The notes under the pieces were generated by a model, which worked only from the letters and a program-made list of their open reading frames with translations, did no database searches and was not told the DNA's origin. A stretch of 64,000 nt of DNA from Diphasiastrum complanatum (lineage: Eukaryota; Streptophyta; Lycopodiopsida; Lycopodiales; Lycopodiaceae), in the NCBI GenBank assembly GCA_029204225.1, contig CM055092.1, positions 66,823,423-66,887,422 of the forward strand. Direction: 5' to 3'. This document shows, in pieces, positions 40,701-54,655 of the stretch. The position numbers and the translations under genes are program-made. How positions within the stretch are numbered: the stretch's first letter is position 1; the number at the start of each line of letters is the position of its first letter.

Positions 40701-43700
40701 CAATGATACTATCTGTTTCTGTCCAGAAAGTCTTTTAATAGCTTCTATATGCACTTTGTATTCTTGTGCTACAATTTTATTTATAACAAAGATTTTTGCT
40801 CAATTGCTCGCTGCTTTTGTAGAAGTGCTTTTGAGACATCAAGAGATACTCGGCTGAGTGCTCATTGCTTCTACTTGCCACAAGCTATTGTTGTAGGCTG
40901 ATATTCTAAGGAATATTCGAGCCATCTTGAAAAGGATACAGACTTAAGTCTAGAACTGGATTAGTCAAGTTTAGGCCTTTGCGCCATGTTGTAACGGCTT
41001 AAAGTTATTTAGTTCTAAACCTAAGTCTAGAAGATTGGAACTTAAACTAGTTTGAATAAGTTCAGCTTAAGTGATTTCAGTTGTTTATGGCATTGGGGGT
41101 TTGTCCCATGGTACCAATTTAATTAAGTTAAGCCAATGTGGTTTATTTGTCCCATAGTGCTTTTTTGTAAGTGACCACCACTCCAAGTATATATAGGAGT
41201 GGAAGAGTCCATTTTGGGGGAAGAAACTCATTTGCAATATATGCCTATCTTTTCTCTCTGAGTGTTCTCCCTTGTGTGGTTTCATGTGTTGTGTAACTTC
41301 ACATTGTATTGTACACTACTTGATCTTGCAACAAGTTAGTTAATCTAGGCTCTCCATTCTCTTGTAGGGTAAGTCTTAGAGGAGGAGATTTAGATTAGGG
41401 TTTTATCATTTAGGTTAAGCCGTCATTTGTAGTTGCTAAGTAGAGAAACGAGAGAAGAGCGGATCTTACCCTCAGAATACTCATCCTATGCTTGTATTGT
41501 CTTCTTAGTATCCATATCCAAGCTAGTTGGGAAAGCCTTAGTGAAAGTTAGTTGGGAGAAGCCATAGCCGGTGTGGATGCCGAAGGCACAACAATTGTCA
41601 GCGGGAAAAGCTAGTTGGGAAAGCCTTAGTGAAAGCTAGTTGGGAAAGCCTTAGTGAAAGTTAGTTGGAGCCATAGCCGGTGTGGATGCCGAAGGCACAA
41701 CAATTGTCAGCGGGAAAAGATTTTGACACTAGCATACATTCAATGGCCACTGTTGCTGCTAGCTAAATAAGTTTAGGCTGGTAAACAAATTTTTTATGAG
41801 ATTAACATAATGAACAAAACTGTGCTAATAGAATCGTTTTCTTAGTTATATTTGTACCAGAAATTGCAACCCATTACTTTCAATGCAACACATGCATTGA
41901 ATGTGTTCTATTGAGCTTACAAGAAAGAGAAGGTTGTGTCTTATAGCAAAATCAAGTGATATGTTATCAAAAATCATCACAAATTGAAAATATCATGTGT
42001 CAAGGGTATATCTACTGGCTATCCCAAATGGTTGAACTTGTGGTGAAACTTAAAGGGCTACCACAAAAAATTGAAAAAGCATTGAGTGCTTTTTCAGGCG
42101 GAAAATCAACACAGAAATTTTCATGTGAACAAGTCCTTGCAAAAGAGCAAGCTTTCACATAAGTTTGGATATCTCGTTCTGCAGAGGCATCAGTATGCGA
42201 CCTTTCTAGACAGTTTGAGAGTACTTTTTAACATAGTGATGTTGGATGACGGAAAGCCTTAGGTGCCAAAGATACGTTAGCAAGATACAGCACACATAGG
42301 AGAAGCTTATTGCCAATTTATTATGAATCCATAACAAAGAAAGTTCCTTTACACCACTTATTGGGGAAGCACTTGAGCTCAGAGTGCTATTTATGCAGGC
42401 AGTGTTCTTTAACATAGTAGATGTTGCATTTAATTCTTGGAAGACCCTAAATAACATAGTAGATGTTGCATTCAATTCTTGGAAGACCCTAAACCTTTAA
42501 TTTTTGCAGTCCTCTATGTAGCCTCCAAAAACTCCCAAGGCCATATGACGTGGCCGTATTTTTCCATAATCTGAGTTTTTTGCAGTGACTATTTTTTGAG
42601 AATTTTGGGCTCACTACATAACTCCCTTGGAACTTGTACACTGCAGAAGAAGTTGATTGAAGGCACATATTGCTTAAGCATATGAAATTTATTGCAGGGT
42701 TCACTTCATATCACAAGATGAAATTTTTGTTATACCTTACAGGGGATATAGTAACTCATTCTTGAGCTTACAATTTGTTTTGATTGACTTCCAAAATGTT
42801 TTGTTTGCTGCAAAGTGTAAACTGTTCAAATATTCTATTTCTTGTATGAAAATTCACAAGCTCATAGTCAACAATTTAGTCATTGTATGGCATATGAGTA
42901 TCTAAGCATTTTGTTTCTATGTTCCACATTGTTGAAGTGAAAATTCCACTTGACTTTATTTTCAAAGGTAACTGTTTTTGTGTTGGTGCTCAATTTCACG
43001 TGTTTCATCGTTTTGTTTGGAAATTGAGATCGTTTGAAGACTTCTGGGGCATAGTGGCTGATTTGTAAAGATCCAGGCTTGCATCTTTTGGCATTTAAAA
43101 TATTGTTGTTCCAAATGTACACTTTGTTTGCTACCTGAGATTGTAGTTCACTTGCTTTTCATCTAGCTGACAAGCATACTCAAAATGTTCCAGTCTATTT
43201 TGCACTTTATTATAGCTTTCTCATGGACCTTACTCGCAAAGACTTTGCCTATGTAACAGTTGGAAGGCACTGGAAGATTTGTATCACGATAAGAAGGTCA
43301 AAGCCATTGGGGTGAGAAACCTGCTATTTGCTCTTGAAAGCAGAAAGTGAAGGTGTTTGTTAAAATGATAGTAATGGATATGATCTCTACAAGTTTAGCA
43401 TCCTATACATCAATTGTTGAAAGAGTAATGGCTATTTATATCATGTTATGTTGTACTTTGGATTCCTCTAGCTCAAATCTAGGATTATACCATCAGTACA
43501 TTATGTGTTCTTAATATTTCAATTGGACACATTAATAATAAAAAATTGCCCCAATTCTAGCAGTTCAATAGGGATGCTAGTTTGCCCACCGCCCCAACCC
43601 CCCCTGATTTTGTTGCTTAAAGGATTGTTACATGGTGACATAGAAGAGCAACTTTAGACATTCTTCTTGATCTTGTTACTACATTAGTGTAAAATTAAGT

Positions 43701-46700
43701 CCCCATACTTTCATCTTTATTTTGGTACATGGTAACTGAGCTATCATTGTGTTCTTGTGAGCTTGTGCATACCAGTTGAAACGATATCTGAGAGAGGTGA
43801 GAGATCGTAACATTTATAATTGTTTTAATCAAGAAATCATAGCCATCTAAGGTTCTGCATTGTGAGGACCATCAATCTAGGATATGGGAGTGCATATTCA
43901 GATTTGGAACAGATGGAAATTGGAAAAGAAAATCCTCATCAGTCACACGTTGGCCTAAGAAGCTGTCAAATTGGTTTGTTGAAAAAAAGATGCCAAAGTG
44001 GATAAAATTCCAAAAACAAAGAAAACATGGAGATCCTAGGAGGTCAACCCAAGAGCGGAAACCACCCCAAAGACTTGAGGCAAATGTTGCATTGATGACA
44101 TTTGTTCCATTAAGCCAAGATCCAAGGACCTATGAAGAGACACAAGGTCAACCAAGGTACCAGTTGCAATGGGTTTACAACGTGACGTGTTCTCAAATGG
44201 TGTGGTCACTGGTGGACTAACATAAGGCACATTTGGTAATAGGAAGTTTTGAACAACAGCAGGGCATACATTTTGACAAGATATTTGTGCTAGTAGCAAA
44301 ATTTGTGACTATAAGTTCGATTGTAGCTAATGGTTGGTCATCATGGATGGAGTCTCCAACAAATGTCAGCTTTTCTGAATGGATATGAGGAGCAACCACA
44401 AGGGTTTGTGCAAAAAGGGAAGGAACATTTTGTATAAAAACTCAAGAAGGGCTATCGATCGTTTAAAGCAAGCACTTAGCGTAGCATGCACATTTTAATG
44501 AATCTTTTTTTTGGAAAAAAGATCTCACAAAGAGTGAAATAGATACTAAAATCTTTATACTCAAGCATGGTGATGATCTTGTAGTGTTTTGTATGTTGAT
44601 GACCCAATACTGACCAATGTTTGAGGGTACCTTTCGAATCGCCTTTTCGAACCGTGTTTGAATCGGGAAAGAATCGACTTCTCCAGGTTCGAACCGGCGA
44701 ATCGATTTTAGGGTTTTTTTTTTAAAACATTAATGTCACAACATACATATTACATATTACATATGTCATATTCCAATGTACCATGTGCATGGCTATTTAG
44801 TGGTAAATTAGCAAATGTTCAATGATTCGAATTTCACGAAAATGACAAAACACACACACACACACACACACACATTTGTCAAACACACACAAAAACACAC
44901 ACCCACACACATTGTCAAACATTTAACACACACACACACACACACATTTGTCAACAGTCACACACACTGAACAACCACACGTGACACACACAATTCCACC
45001 CCTCTCACACAACTCCACCCGTCTCTTTCTCTCTCTCGGATTTCTCTCCTGACTCGCGGATCTATATTCTGTCCAGTGTCTCGGATCTCTCTCTCTCTCT
45101 CTCTCAGGCGCGGAAATCTAGGAAGCTTCAGGGCCCAGGGGGAGGTAACGAGCAGGCTGCAGGAGGTCGCGAGGAGCAGGAACAGGAGGTCGCGAGGAGC
45201 AGTCGCGAGGAGCAGGAGCAGGAGGTCACGAGGGGCAGGAGGTTGCGAGGAGCAGGAGTCGCGAGGAGCAGTTGCGAGGAGCAGGAGCAGGAGGTCGCGA
45301 GGAGGCGACGAGTTTTTTTTTATTTTTTTAAAAACGGTTCAAACAGTCAAAAAACGGTTCGAACCGGACTTTTTCGAAAAGGTCTTTCGAATCGCGGTTC
45401 TTTCAATGAATCGCGATTCGACACAACTATGATACTGACCAAAGCAACGATTCATTGATAAATGTTGTAAACTAGATCTATTTGAAGCTTTTGAATTAAA
45501 AAATGAAACATGTATCACAACTAGTAAGAATGGGATGAGGAAGTCTGTGAGTAGACTCAATAGGAATGAAGTTTGCATGTTTGGAGAATTGATCAATCAC
45601 AACAGGACAAGTGCCATGTCCATGATGTGTGTGAGGAAGATCTAAAATAACATCCATCGATGTATCAGTCCACAGGCAATGTAGAATAAGGCTTGGAGAC
45701 TTGGCACGAGAATACTTATAGAGTGCAAGTTTGAATAGCAATGGCTAGATTAGGGTGGTTTCACATAGATTGGGGGTTAAGTCCAAAAGGCCCAAATCCT
45801 TTACTTTGATTGGTGGAGCCACTGCAAGAGGCCTTCCTCCCATTTCACAAGGGGTGAGGGTTGCCCCGAGGTGGTATCCTAGGTGGCATTGAAAGGTGCC
45901 AACCTGGGGTAACTCAACATACCAGGGGATTACTTTGGGCCTCTTGGAGTATTGGGGGTAAGTGGTGGGCCCTTTCTCTCCCCTCCAATAAAAAACATAG
46001 ATTCCTTATCTAATTTGAATTTAGACAATAAATGGTTTGCCCTCCAAATGAAAGGGCCTTTCACATGGAATGACATGGAAGGACCTGGGCCTTCAAATTT
46101 GGGGTGTAAGTTCAAATTTTGAAATGGCCCTGGTCCCTTCCATGTGAAACCACCCTTAGATTTCATATGAGGCCACAAAAAATAAGGTTTAAGCAGGGTA
46201 AAGGACTTCTAAAAACCATTGTGACCATCAATGCGAGAAAACATGGGCATCAGATAAAAGATTAGAATGAAGATCCACATTACTAGGATTGTAGAGAGCC
46301 CTGTAATTATGGAGATGGTGGTCAACGGGAGAATAAACTTGATGGCAAAAACTACATGCAACAAAAATTTCGATCACTAAGATTTTCCCAAGTCTTGTGA
46401 TAATGTAATGACTAATATTTAGTGTGTATAGTGAAGGGCATAGGCTGACAATAATGGCGACACTTAGTAAGGGGATGAATAATAGCTAACAACTCTTTTT
46501 TGTGAGTAGCAGTGTTTCCTCGAAACGCGTTTCGAATGCTGAAACGTATTCGAAACGGGAGACGTACGAAACGATCCCGTTTCGAAACGGCGTTTCATTG
46601 TTCGAAACGACTGTTGAAAAAACGCAAATTTTTTTGCAATACAACGCGGGCCCGAGGGGTGTCTGTTTTCACTTTTTGGCACGAGAGAGAGAGAATTAGA

Positions 46701-49700
46701 ATTAGAATTATTATTATTAACATCTTTTGGTACCCAAAGGTACATAAGACAAAAGAGAGTACAAAAGGTGAGGAGCATTGTCCGCATACGGACTTATTTA
46801 CTAGTAGAAAAGAGAAGAAGACAAGAAACTAGCATATCTATCTCGCTATCTCTAAGAAGAAGAAATATCCAAGCTTGACCACCAGCTTGCGAGGGTACAA
46901 TGCAAGAGCTTAACCACCTGCTCTGCGGAGGAGACTAGCTACGAGTAAGCTGAAAATAATGAGTGATAGTAGTAGTGGAGCGTCTTGTGGACTGGCGAGA
47001 AGCCCGTGAAGATCTAGTGATCCTGGATCTAGCAGAAATATGTGAGACTCTCTGTGTCTTCGATCTCCGAGTGGGGACTTCAAAATCCAAAACGGAAATG
47101 TCCTCTCTGTCTCGTTTATGGAAAAACTGGGTAATATGAGCCTGGCTATGATCCATATTTGTGGTAGGTAGAAGTGAAGCTCGTAGAGTATACATCTCTC
47201 TCAATAGAAGGCCTACACATCTGGAGTCTGGATACTCGAGGAACGATCGCAACGTGAGAGGGGTATATCTGTATAAACAATGGTAACCCCCCCTAATCTC
47301 GTAATATACTGGACAGCGAAAGATGAAATGGAACTCATCCTCCATTTCATGAAGAGAACAAAGATGACATATCCTCTGCAATCTGGGAGTGTCTGTGTAT
47401 CTACCCGTCTCAATAGCCAGCTGATGAGAAGAGACTCGGAGCTGTCCCATACGGTATCGCAGACCAAAAGATAATGGCTGTGTAAGATATGCTGGAAGGA
47501 CAGGGGTACCCGTAGTATCCAACCGTAGTAGATGTGTGCCATAGAAATGTATCTTGACCTTATCAGGGTCGGGCTGTGACCATATAGTGCGTATGTAGCT
47601 ACGATAAATATGCTGTCTGATATAAGCACGAGTCCCGCTCGGCAGATCAAGTATAGATAAGCCCCAAGTCTGAAGAAGGGCTGAGACACTGCCAAACCAA
47701 GAATGCTTGGCCCCCTGTCCAGCAATGGTGCGTGATGAAGTGAGAGCAACAACAATGTATCTGGAAGTGTCTAACTTTGATATCTTGTGAAGAAAGGTAA
47801 TGATCTGAAACATAGCACCGATAACCAGGGGAGGGGAAGCAAACTCCGCTAATATGATATCATGTGGCACCGAGGGCTTAGCCCTAATCATCTTGCTAAG
47901 CATGAGAATCTGGATACGAGTAAAATCCCTCCAAGTATCACGTGATAAATCCGGACACCAAGTCTCAGCAGAGTATAAAACAACCGGGGAGACAGTGGTA
48001 GAAAATAGTAAGCATCTGGTAGCAGGGTCCCGTACATAATATATGGAGCAGAATCTCTCCATATGAACAAGAGAAGTGTGCCCCTTACGGAGTCTGGTGA
48101 GGGCTGCCGGTCGAAATGTGAGTAGCGGACCAGAAAAAAGTACTCCCAACAGGTTTTAGGAAATCCACGTTTAGAGAATCATAGTCAGTGGCTTTATGAA
48201 GTTTGGCATGGTTAATGGCATTTTCAACCATGTGTGGAGTAAAAAGCATGCAGCGGGCAGGTCGTGGGTTGAGTAAGGTAGGAGGGGAGTCTAGGGTATA
48301 AAGTTTCGTGGCATATTCAACCCAAGATTCGATTGCGATGGGGGCCAAAGTCGAAGAGGATCTGGTGAAATGTTTCCAGAAAAAGGAGGAGGAAGAGGAA
48401 TCTAAAGAATTGATCAACCGTTGGCAGAGTGATCGTAGGTATGTTATCTTTTTGTTCTGGTGGCTTTATGATACTTTTTCTGGTGTTGTTTGAGTGTTGC
48501 AGGGGAGTGTAATCTAGCATTTGCCACATGTGAAGAGAGCGACATTCTGCATCATACCAGCGGTTGTGAACACGTCTATGAGATGATATCGTCTTGGTGG
48601 GGAAAGATGAGGACGCTGCAGATAAGAGGGATTTAGAGAGAAAAGTGGCTTGTTGCTCAACTGATGCCGTGAAAGGGAAGTGAGTAAGTAGTTGGGACAG
48701 GGTTGTGGTGTAGTTGGCGAGTCTAGAGTGAGTAAAGGGAACACATTTGTTAGTAGAAGAGGAGCGTGGAACTTTAGAAGATGGGGTTATGTGACCCAGT
48801 GAGAGGCGTAGGAGTGAGTGATCAGAAATGGTAGGAGGTGTAATGGAGAAATCAGAGATGTGAGGGATCAAAGCAGGTGGTCCAATAAAGTAGCCAACTA
48901 CAGTATGTCCTCCACCATGAGGATAACATGTAAACGCTGATGAGGAAGGCCATTGTGTGAGGCCATTCAAGATGGCCAGAGAATAATCAACTGCTCTCCA
49001 AAAGATGTAACTGAAGTGTGTGCATCCTGTGATGCTCGATCAAATCCCATATCCAAAGGATGAAGCCGAAGAACGTCAGTATCTGCATGAAATTCTGTCT
49101 GTCTGGAGCTAGTACGGGCGTTGAAATCTGCTGCTAACAAAATGTAGCCCTGCTGAGAAAAAACAGCAATATCATCTGAGAGTGCTTGAAATGGGTCCCC
49201 ACCAAATTCAGCAAACGCCGAAGTCTGTGGAGCGAAGTAACATACAGCCATATAAATGTCCTGTGGTAATCCAATAATGAACCAATAGTATGTAGCCATA
49301 CCAATAGTATGTAGCCATATAAATGTCCTGCTGTAATCCAATAATGAACCAATAGTATGTAGCCATATATATCGAGCATACGGATCTTGCTTAACCATCT
49401 TAACTGCCGTGGCTCTGTATAAACAAGCTACTCCGCCAGATCCACGACAGGTTTTTCCCCTCACAAATGGGCAAAAAACAGAATGCCAAGAGTAATCCTG
49501 TATATACGGAAGAGGATGATATAAGGACTCGTGGGTTTCAGCCAACAATAAAATGTCACATTTGCTTATAAAGTCAGTAAAATCTCCTGCCGATGATGAT
49601 GATAAAAAACCATTGCAATTCCAGAAGCCAAGTCTCAAAATGGTAGGGGATCTCGGGCAGCTCCTAAACCCGGGAGCCCCAAGTTCCTAGTGTGAGAGGA

Positions 49701-50841
49701 GGTCGAAATATCTTGGTTTGCCGTCGATAAAAACGACCTTTGCCCTTTTTCTTTTGCTTCGTGAATAATCTTTTTCCTTGCTAACCATTGGGTATTTGTC
49801 AAATCATCATCCATATAAATGAAAGTGCCTTTGAGTTTTGTTCTAAGCCGAAGGGCTGCATTGCGGTGTTGAAGAGAGCGGAATTTGATAAAAAGAACGT
49901 TGTCATCGAATTTACTACGCCATGCCGTATCAAAACCATCAACAACATGAGATAACTTGGAAACGAGTAAATCTGTAGCTTCGTCTATTGGTTTACTGCC
50001 ATTGGCAATGCCTCTTACTCTAATATTGAGAGCCTTTTTAGCTCTTCTAGCTTGTTCATCCAAAACTATCTCCAAATTGTTATCCATCATAGAGGCTGAG
50101 ATATGGGGGTGATTACCTTGTTTGAGGATCGATGTCCTTTCTTCAACATGTTTTGCAAGTGATGAGAGTTTGCTGCCCATATCATCCAGTTTGAAGAGTG
50201 CTGCCCATGTCTTTGTCTCTTCGACCTGTTTTTCGAAGCAAGATATTTTGTTGGAAGTTTCGTCCGAAGAAGGTACACGTTCTGCAAGCCGTTCCTTAAG
50301 ATATACATTTTCTTGCTCAAGCTGCCCCACCCGTTCTTTGACACCCACGAGATCTAGAGCCAATTTGCCATTCGCCATTTCAAACAAGTGTAGTTGTTTC
50401 TTAATGCCGAGGATTTCGTTTCGGATGAAACCAATATCATAGGCATAAAGACTCTCAATAGGCTTGGAAGGAGTGTAATCGACCGTGGACAACTGATGCG
50501 TTTCTGTGATAGCAAGTGGATTGTCGGTGAAAATAGAGGGTGCATCAGTGATGCCTTCTAGTACAGCTAGCGGTGGGATTGTTGTAGGTGAAATAGCATC
50601 CCCCTCCCTCTCAGATGATGGAGGAGGAGAAGAGGTGAATAGAGGGGGGGGCGTAGGGGCACCCCCTTTTTTCTTGGGAGCCATGGAGCTTCTCGAGGAG
50701 AATTGGCTTATAGCCCAGATTGCGATGGCTCTTCCAAGAAAAGCAACCTTCTTTGCAGTGCGATGAAGCAGAAGGAGCAAGCCTCCTTCTTTGAAGTGCG
50801 ACAGAAGGAGCGAGCCTCCTAAAAAAACAGGTGTTTTGCCT

Positions 50842-50916
<75 letters not shown>

Positions 50917-51161
50917 TCACTGTGTTGTGAATTGTGAGTGTGGGTTGTGTGTTATGTAACGTGTTGTAACTTGTGATTGTGTTGAGAGAGAGATATTGAT
51001 GTGTGTGTGTGTGTGTGTGTGTGAAAGAGAGGGAGTGTTTGTGTGCACTGTGTTTGTGTGTGTGTGTGAGAAGTAGAGGGAGTGTGTGTGTGTGAACTTT
51101 GAGTGTCGTGGTGTGTTTGTGTGTTTGTGTGGTGTGTGTGTGTGACATGTGTGTGTGTGAG

Positions 51162-51201
<40 letters not shown>

Positions 51202-54200
51202 GGGACTCGGGAGAGTGCTCAAAAACACATTCAAAAAAAAAAAAAACCTAAAAAAAAATTCCCGTTTCGAACCAGAACCAGTCGTTTCAAACGCGTTTCG
51301 AAACAACGTATGAAACGAGCCCCTGAAACATTGGTGAGTAGAATATCAACTTTCATAAAAACGTAGTCGACGAGACTTGTAAGCAATAACATTGGAATCT
51401 TGAGGGTGACTCCTAAGATCTTTAGTGCTAGCATTTGTTTTTGGGTAAAGCAAGGACATGAATAGTAGCAAAAATAGTTTCAAGACGGGAAAGAGCCTCC
51501 TGACACAACATAGACTATACAAATTCATTGACTTTATGTTATAAAGCATGTAGCATATATGCAACAATAGAAAAATGAGGCATGGGTCTATATGAGTAGC
51601 AAGACCTAACAAACAATATGAACATCAGTAGGTGTGGGCCACTGAACTATATTTCAAACTTCTGTACGATGAAGGGAAACGTTACCATTTCTAAGAATAA
51701 AGCGTCCGTCAGAATATGATTTGAGCAAAACAGAAGTGCACTTGGAGCTCTTAGCAAAAAGTTGGTGTGGCATGAGAAGCTGGAAAACAACTCATAAATT
51801 GCTGGGACGAAAAATGAAATTAGAGTCGTAATTTAAAAAATCATCAAAATAAATAAATACTACAACCAATTAGGGCAATGAATCACGACCAGTAGTGTGA
51901 ACACATATTTGAATATGATGGGACCTAACTTACTAGACCAAGTAGCATAGGCTAGTTGAGCTAGACATTCAACAAATTTATCAAGATTAGATTTAAAAAT
52001 CTCTTCAAAAAAATGAAGAGAAGAATTATCAAGATAAAAAACCTCATGAACATGTGACGTAGCAGGTGGCCTAGGATGCATGCAATCATGATTAAGATGA
52101 TCTGGACTACGACAATCAAAACAAAGGTTCTAAGCATGGACTTGAACCATTTTCTGCTGAGAATAACGTTTGAAAACATCATGTGGAACAAAAGGAGGAC
52201 GACTCGGAGGTACGGAAGGAGCAACACTAGAAAGAAGAGTAAATGAGACAAGTTGGGCATCAAAACATGAAAAAGGAGGGCAAAAAACAGAACAAGATTG
52301 AAAAGAGGGTTGTTGCTATAAATATTTATGTTGTAGCATACTAGCTAGGGACATGGCACAATCAAGATTTAGGTTGAAATGATTCAACATCAAAATGTAA
52401 AGCACCATGCAAGTTAGCAATATAACGAGCAATAATTTCAGCAAGCAGAAGGTTGGAAAGAGATAAGAAAACTCAACAAACTTCTTATCATATTCTAAAA
52501 GAGGACTTGTTTGCTTAAGTTAGCCCTAGACGCTGAGCTTAGAAGTGAGCCACATGGGATCGACCATAGCGAAGTGTAATGCCACTCTGAATCCAGCCCA
52601 ATCAGCCATAGTGGTAAGTTGAGTTGATGGAATTGACCATTTGTTGATGTTAGGAAGGGTGAGGGTTGAGGAGTGTTTGAGGATTGTGTATAAGTGAGCC
52701 TAGAGAGAGGCATTCCTCATCATAATCTATGCAGCAAAGGTTGGGAGACAAGGCAGCTAGCTCCACCATGTTTCATACCTTCTGATGTTATGTACATATA
52801 GGGAAATCAATAGGGATCGAAGTTTCAGGTCAGTGTGTACTTGATGTGCTAGGTTTTGAGTTAAGTTTCAGATTGGAGTCTAACACAACCCAAGTGGAAT
52901 GAGCCCAATTGCACTTCAATAACTTGCACCACCACTTGTTAGCAAAATCAGTAAAATGATAAGCAGCTTTGTAGACTCGCCAACCTTCACTAGTTGGGGC
53001 CCGTTTCAAGTCAAAGTCATCTTCCCATTTTGTGTAACCATTGATCTACAATATCAATAGTTCTCCGGGGAGGGTTTCCAGCAAAGTGGGTGGGCTTAAT
53101 GTCCTTATCTGCAGGATACACTGCCTGTGTGTATCTCTGCTCCGAAACCGGGAACATTTGGAGTCGTTGGATTATGTGATAAGCAGCAGAATGGCACCAA
53201 GATGTAGAGGAGGAACTGCAAACTCAACAAGAATAATCTGGTGTGCAAGCGTGATAACATAGTAGTCTGTAAGCCGTGGGATACTAGCCTAGACGGATGA
53301 GGTGAGAGCTTTACACCATGCTGCTGCTACATATAAGGCTGTGGGGGTGACAAGTGCATCAAAATGCTTACACTTACTCGGGGCATCTCGAATGAACTTA
53401 CCAAAACAAAAACTCTCTAACTGAACAAGGGAGGCATGGCCCTTCCCAAGTCGTCCCAAGTCGAGCGGTCTCATACTGAATATAGGGCCAATGAAAAGCA
53501 CCTCTAAGTAAGTGTAACATGAAACTATCTCCAATGGCTGACCATCGAGGATAAGTGTTTGTCGTTGCATGAAAGCCCTAGATGTGTTGAAGACCATAAC
53601 TTTGGTCCTTCGCAATGTTCGCCCCCAAACCCTATCTAAGACAAAAGGCATGGAGCCAGTCCAACTGTCCCTGTAGACCCTCTCTAGTCAAGGAGACTAG
53701 AACCACATCATCTACATAGAGAAGGATGGCAATCAATATATTGCCCAATCTGGAACCTGTACCGCCACACTACTCGATGACTTTCTCCAACTGATCGATA
53801 TACAATCCAAAAACTATAGGTGAAAGAGAGCAATCCTACTTCACCCCAGTGGTACTCCAAATTTACTATCAAATCAGAAACATCCCAGAACTCTCTCACA
53901 AAGTGCCATAACCACCAAGATAGTGTCTCCAAAGAAATCCAAATCGCATAATTTCTGGATCAGTAAGGCCCGTGGAACATAATCAAATGCTTTCTTGACT
54001 CACTCTCTCCTATGTCTAGCTGCCTCAATAAGAGCTCAGAGTGTGAAAATTATGATCAGTAGTAGAATAGTGGGCCGTGAACCCTGCTTGACCGAAAGCA
54101 TACAGTCTCCTGGATTCTGCCTCAGTGCTCACTGCTAATTGAGGAATGTTACCGTACAACTTTGCTATAACATGTCCAATCATAATAGTGCAGTAATTAC

Positions 54201-54595
54201 CAGGATTCATGGGGTCACCATTCTTATGGATGGGATAGATGATATTTGTGCACCAGGATAGAAAGGAGTGATCGGAGGGAGCATTGTGAGTGATGTGAAA
54301 ATCAGATATGTGTCGGATGGAGGATGGTGACCCCATCAGATAATCAACAATATTGTGACCTCCACTATGAGGATGACATGTATACTTGCCAGAATCAGGC
54401 CAACAAGCTAAGCCATTATAAATGGCTAACTTATGGGCCCCACCCAGCTGCAGCAAGTACCCTCCATATGTAGTGATAGGTCCCAGTCTGTCATCAGATG
54501 TCCTGGTAACTCTCAAGTTGTCTCCATCAAGGGCACGTAAGCAACGATGATTGGTAACATCATGGAAGTCTGACTGTTGCGAGGCTGTCCTGGCA

Positions 54596-54655
<60 letters not shown>

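Larger units (their letters stand above)
46695..50843 (-). mobile_element. LINE (non-LTR retrotransposon) inserted in a (GA)n tract
   Basis: Minus-strand order: ORF1, AP-type endonuclease, start of the RT region, then the post-RT region. Both ends abut GA on the plus strand: CACGAGAGAGAGAGA ends at 46694 and CCTCTGAGAGAG begins at 50844. The 3' end reads (minus strand) AATAATAATTCTAATTC before the TC tract. The RT core is deleted near 48150. Related, shorter copies are at 53045-54598 and 58795-59640. Confidence 0.85.
46510..51333. mobile_element. hAT-like element with GTTTCGAAAC repeats, containing a LINE insertion
   Basis: Perfect 8-bp repeats GTGAGTAG lie at 46502-46509 and 51334-51341. 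The ends are CAGTGTTTCCTCGAAACG and, reverse-complemented, CAATGTTTCAGGGGCTCG, so CARTGTTTC is shared. CGTTTCGAAAC-type palindromes fill about 46520-46615 and 51255-51325, each followed inward by A/T runs. The interior is GA and GT microsatellites, and a LINE occupies 46695-50843. Without the LINE the element would be about 0.7 kb, a MITE with no transposase. Confidence 0.82.
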
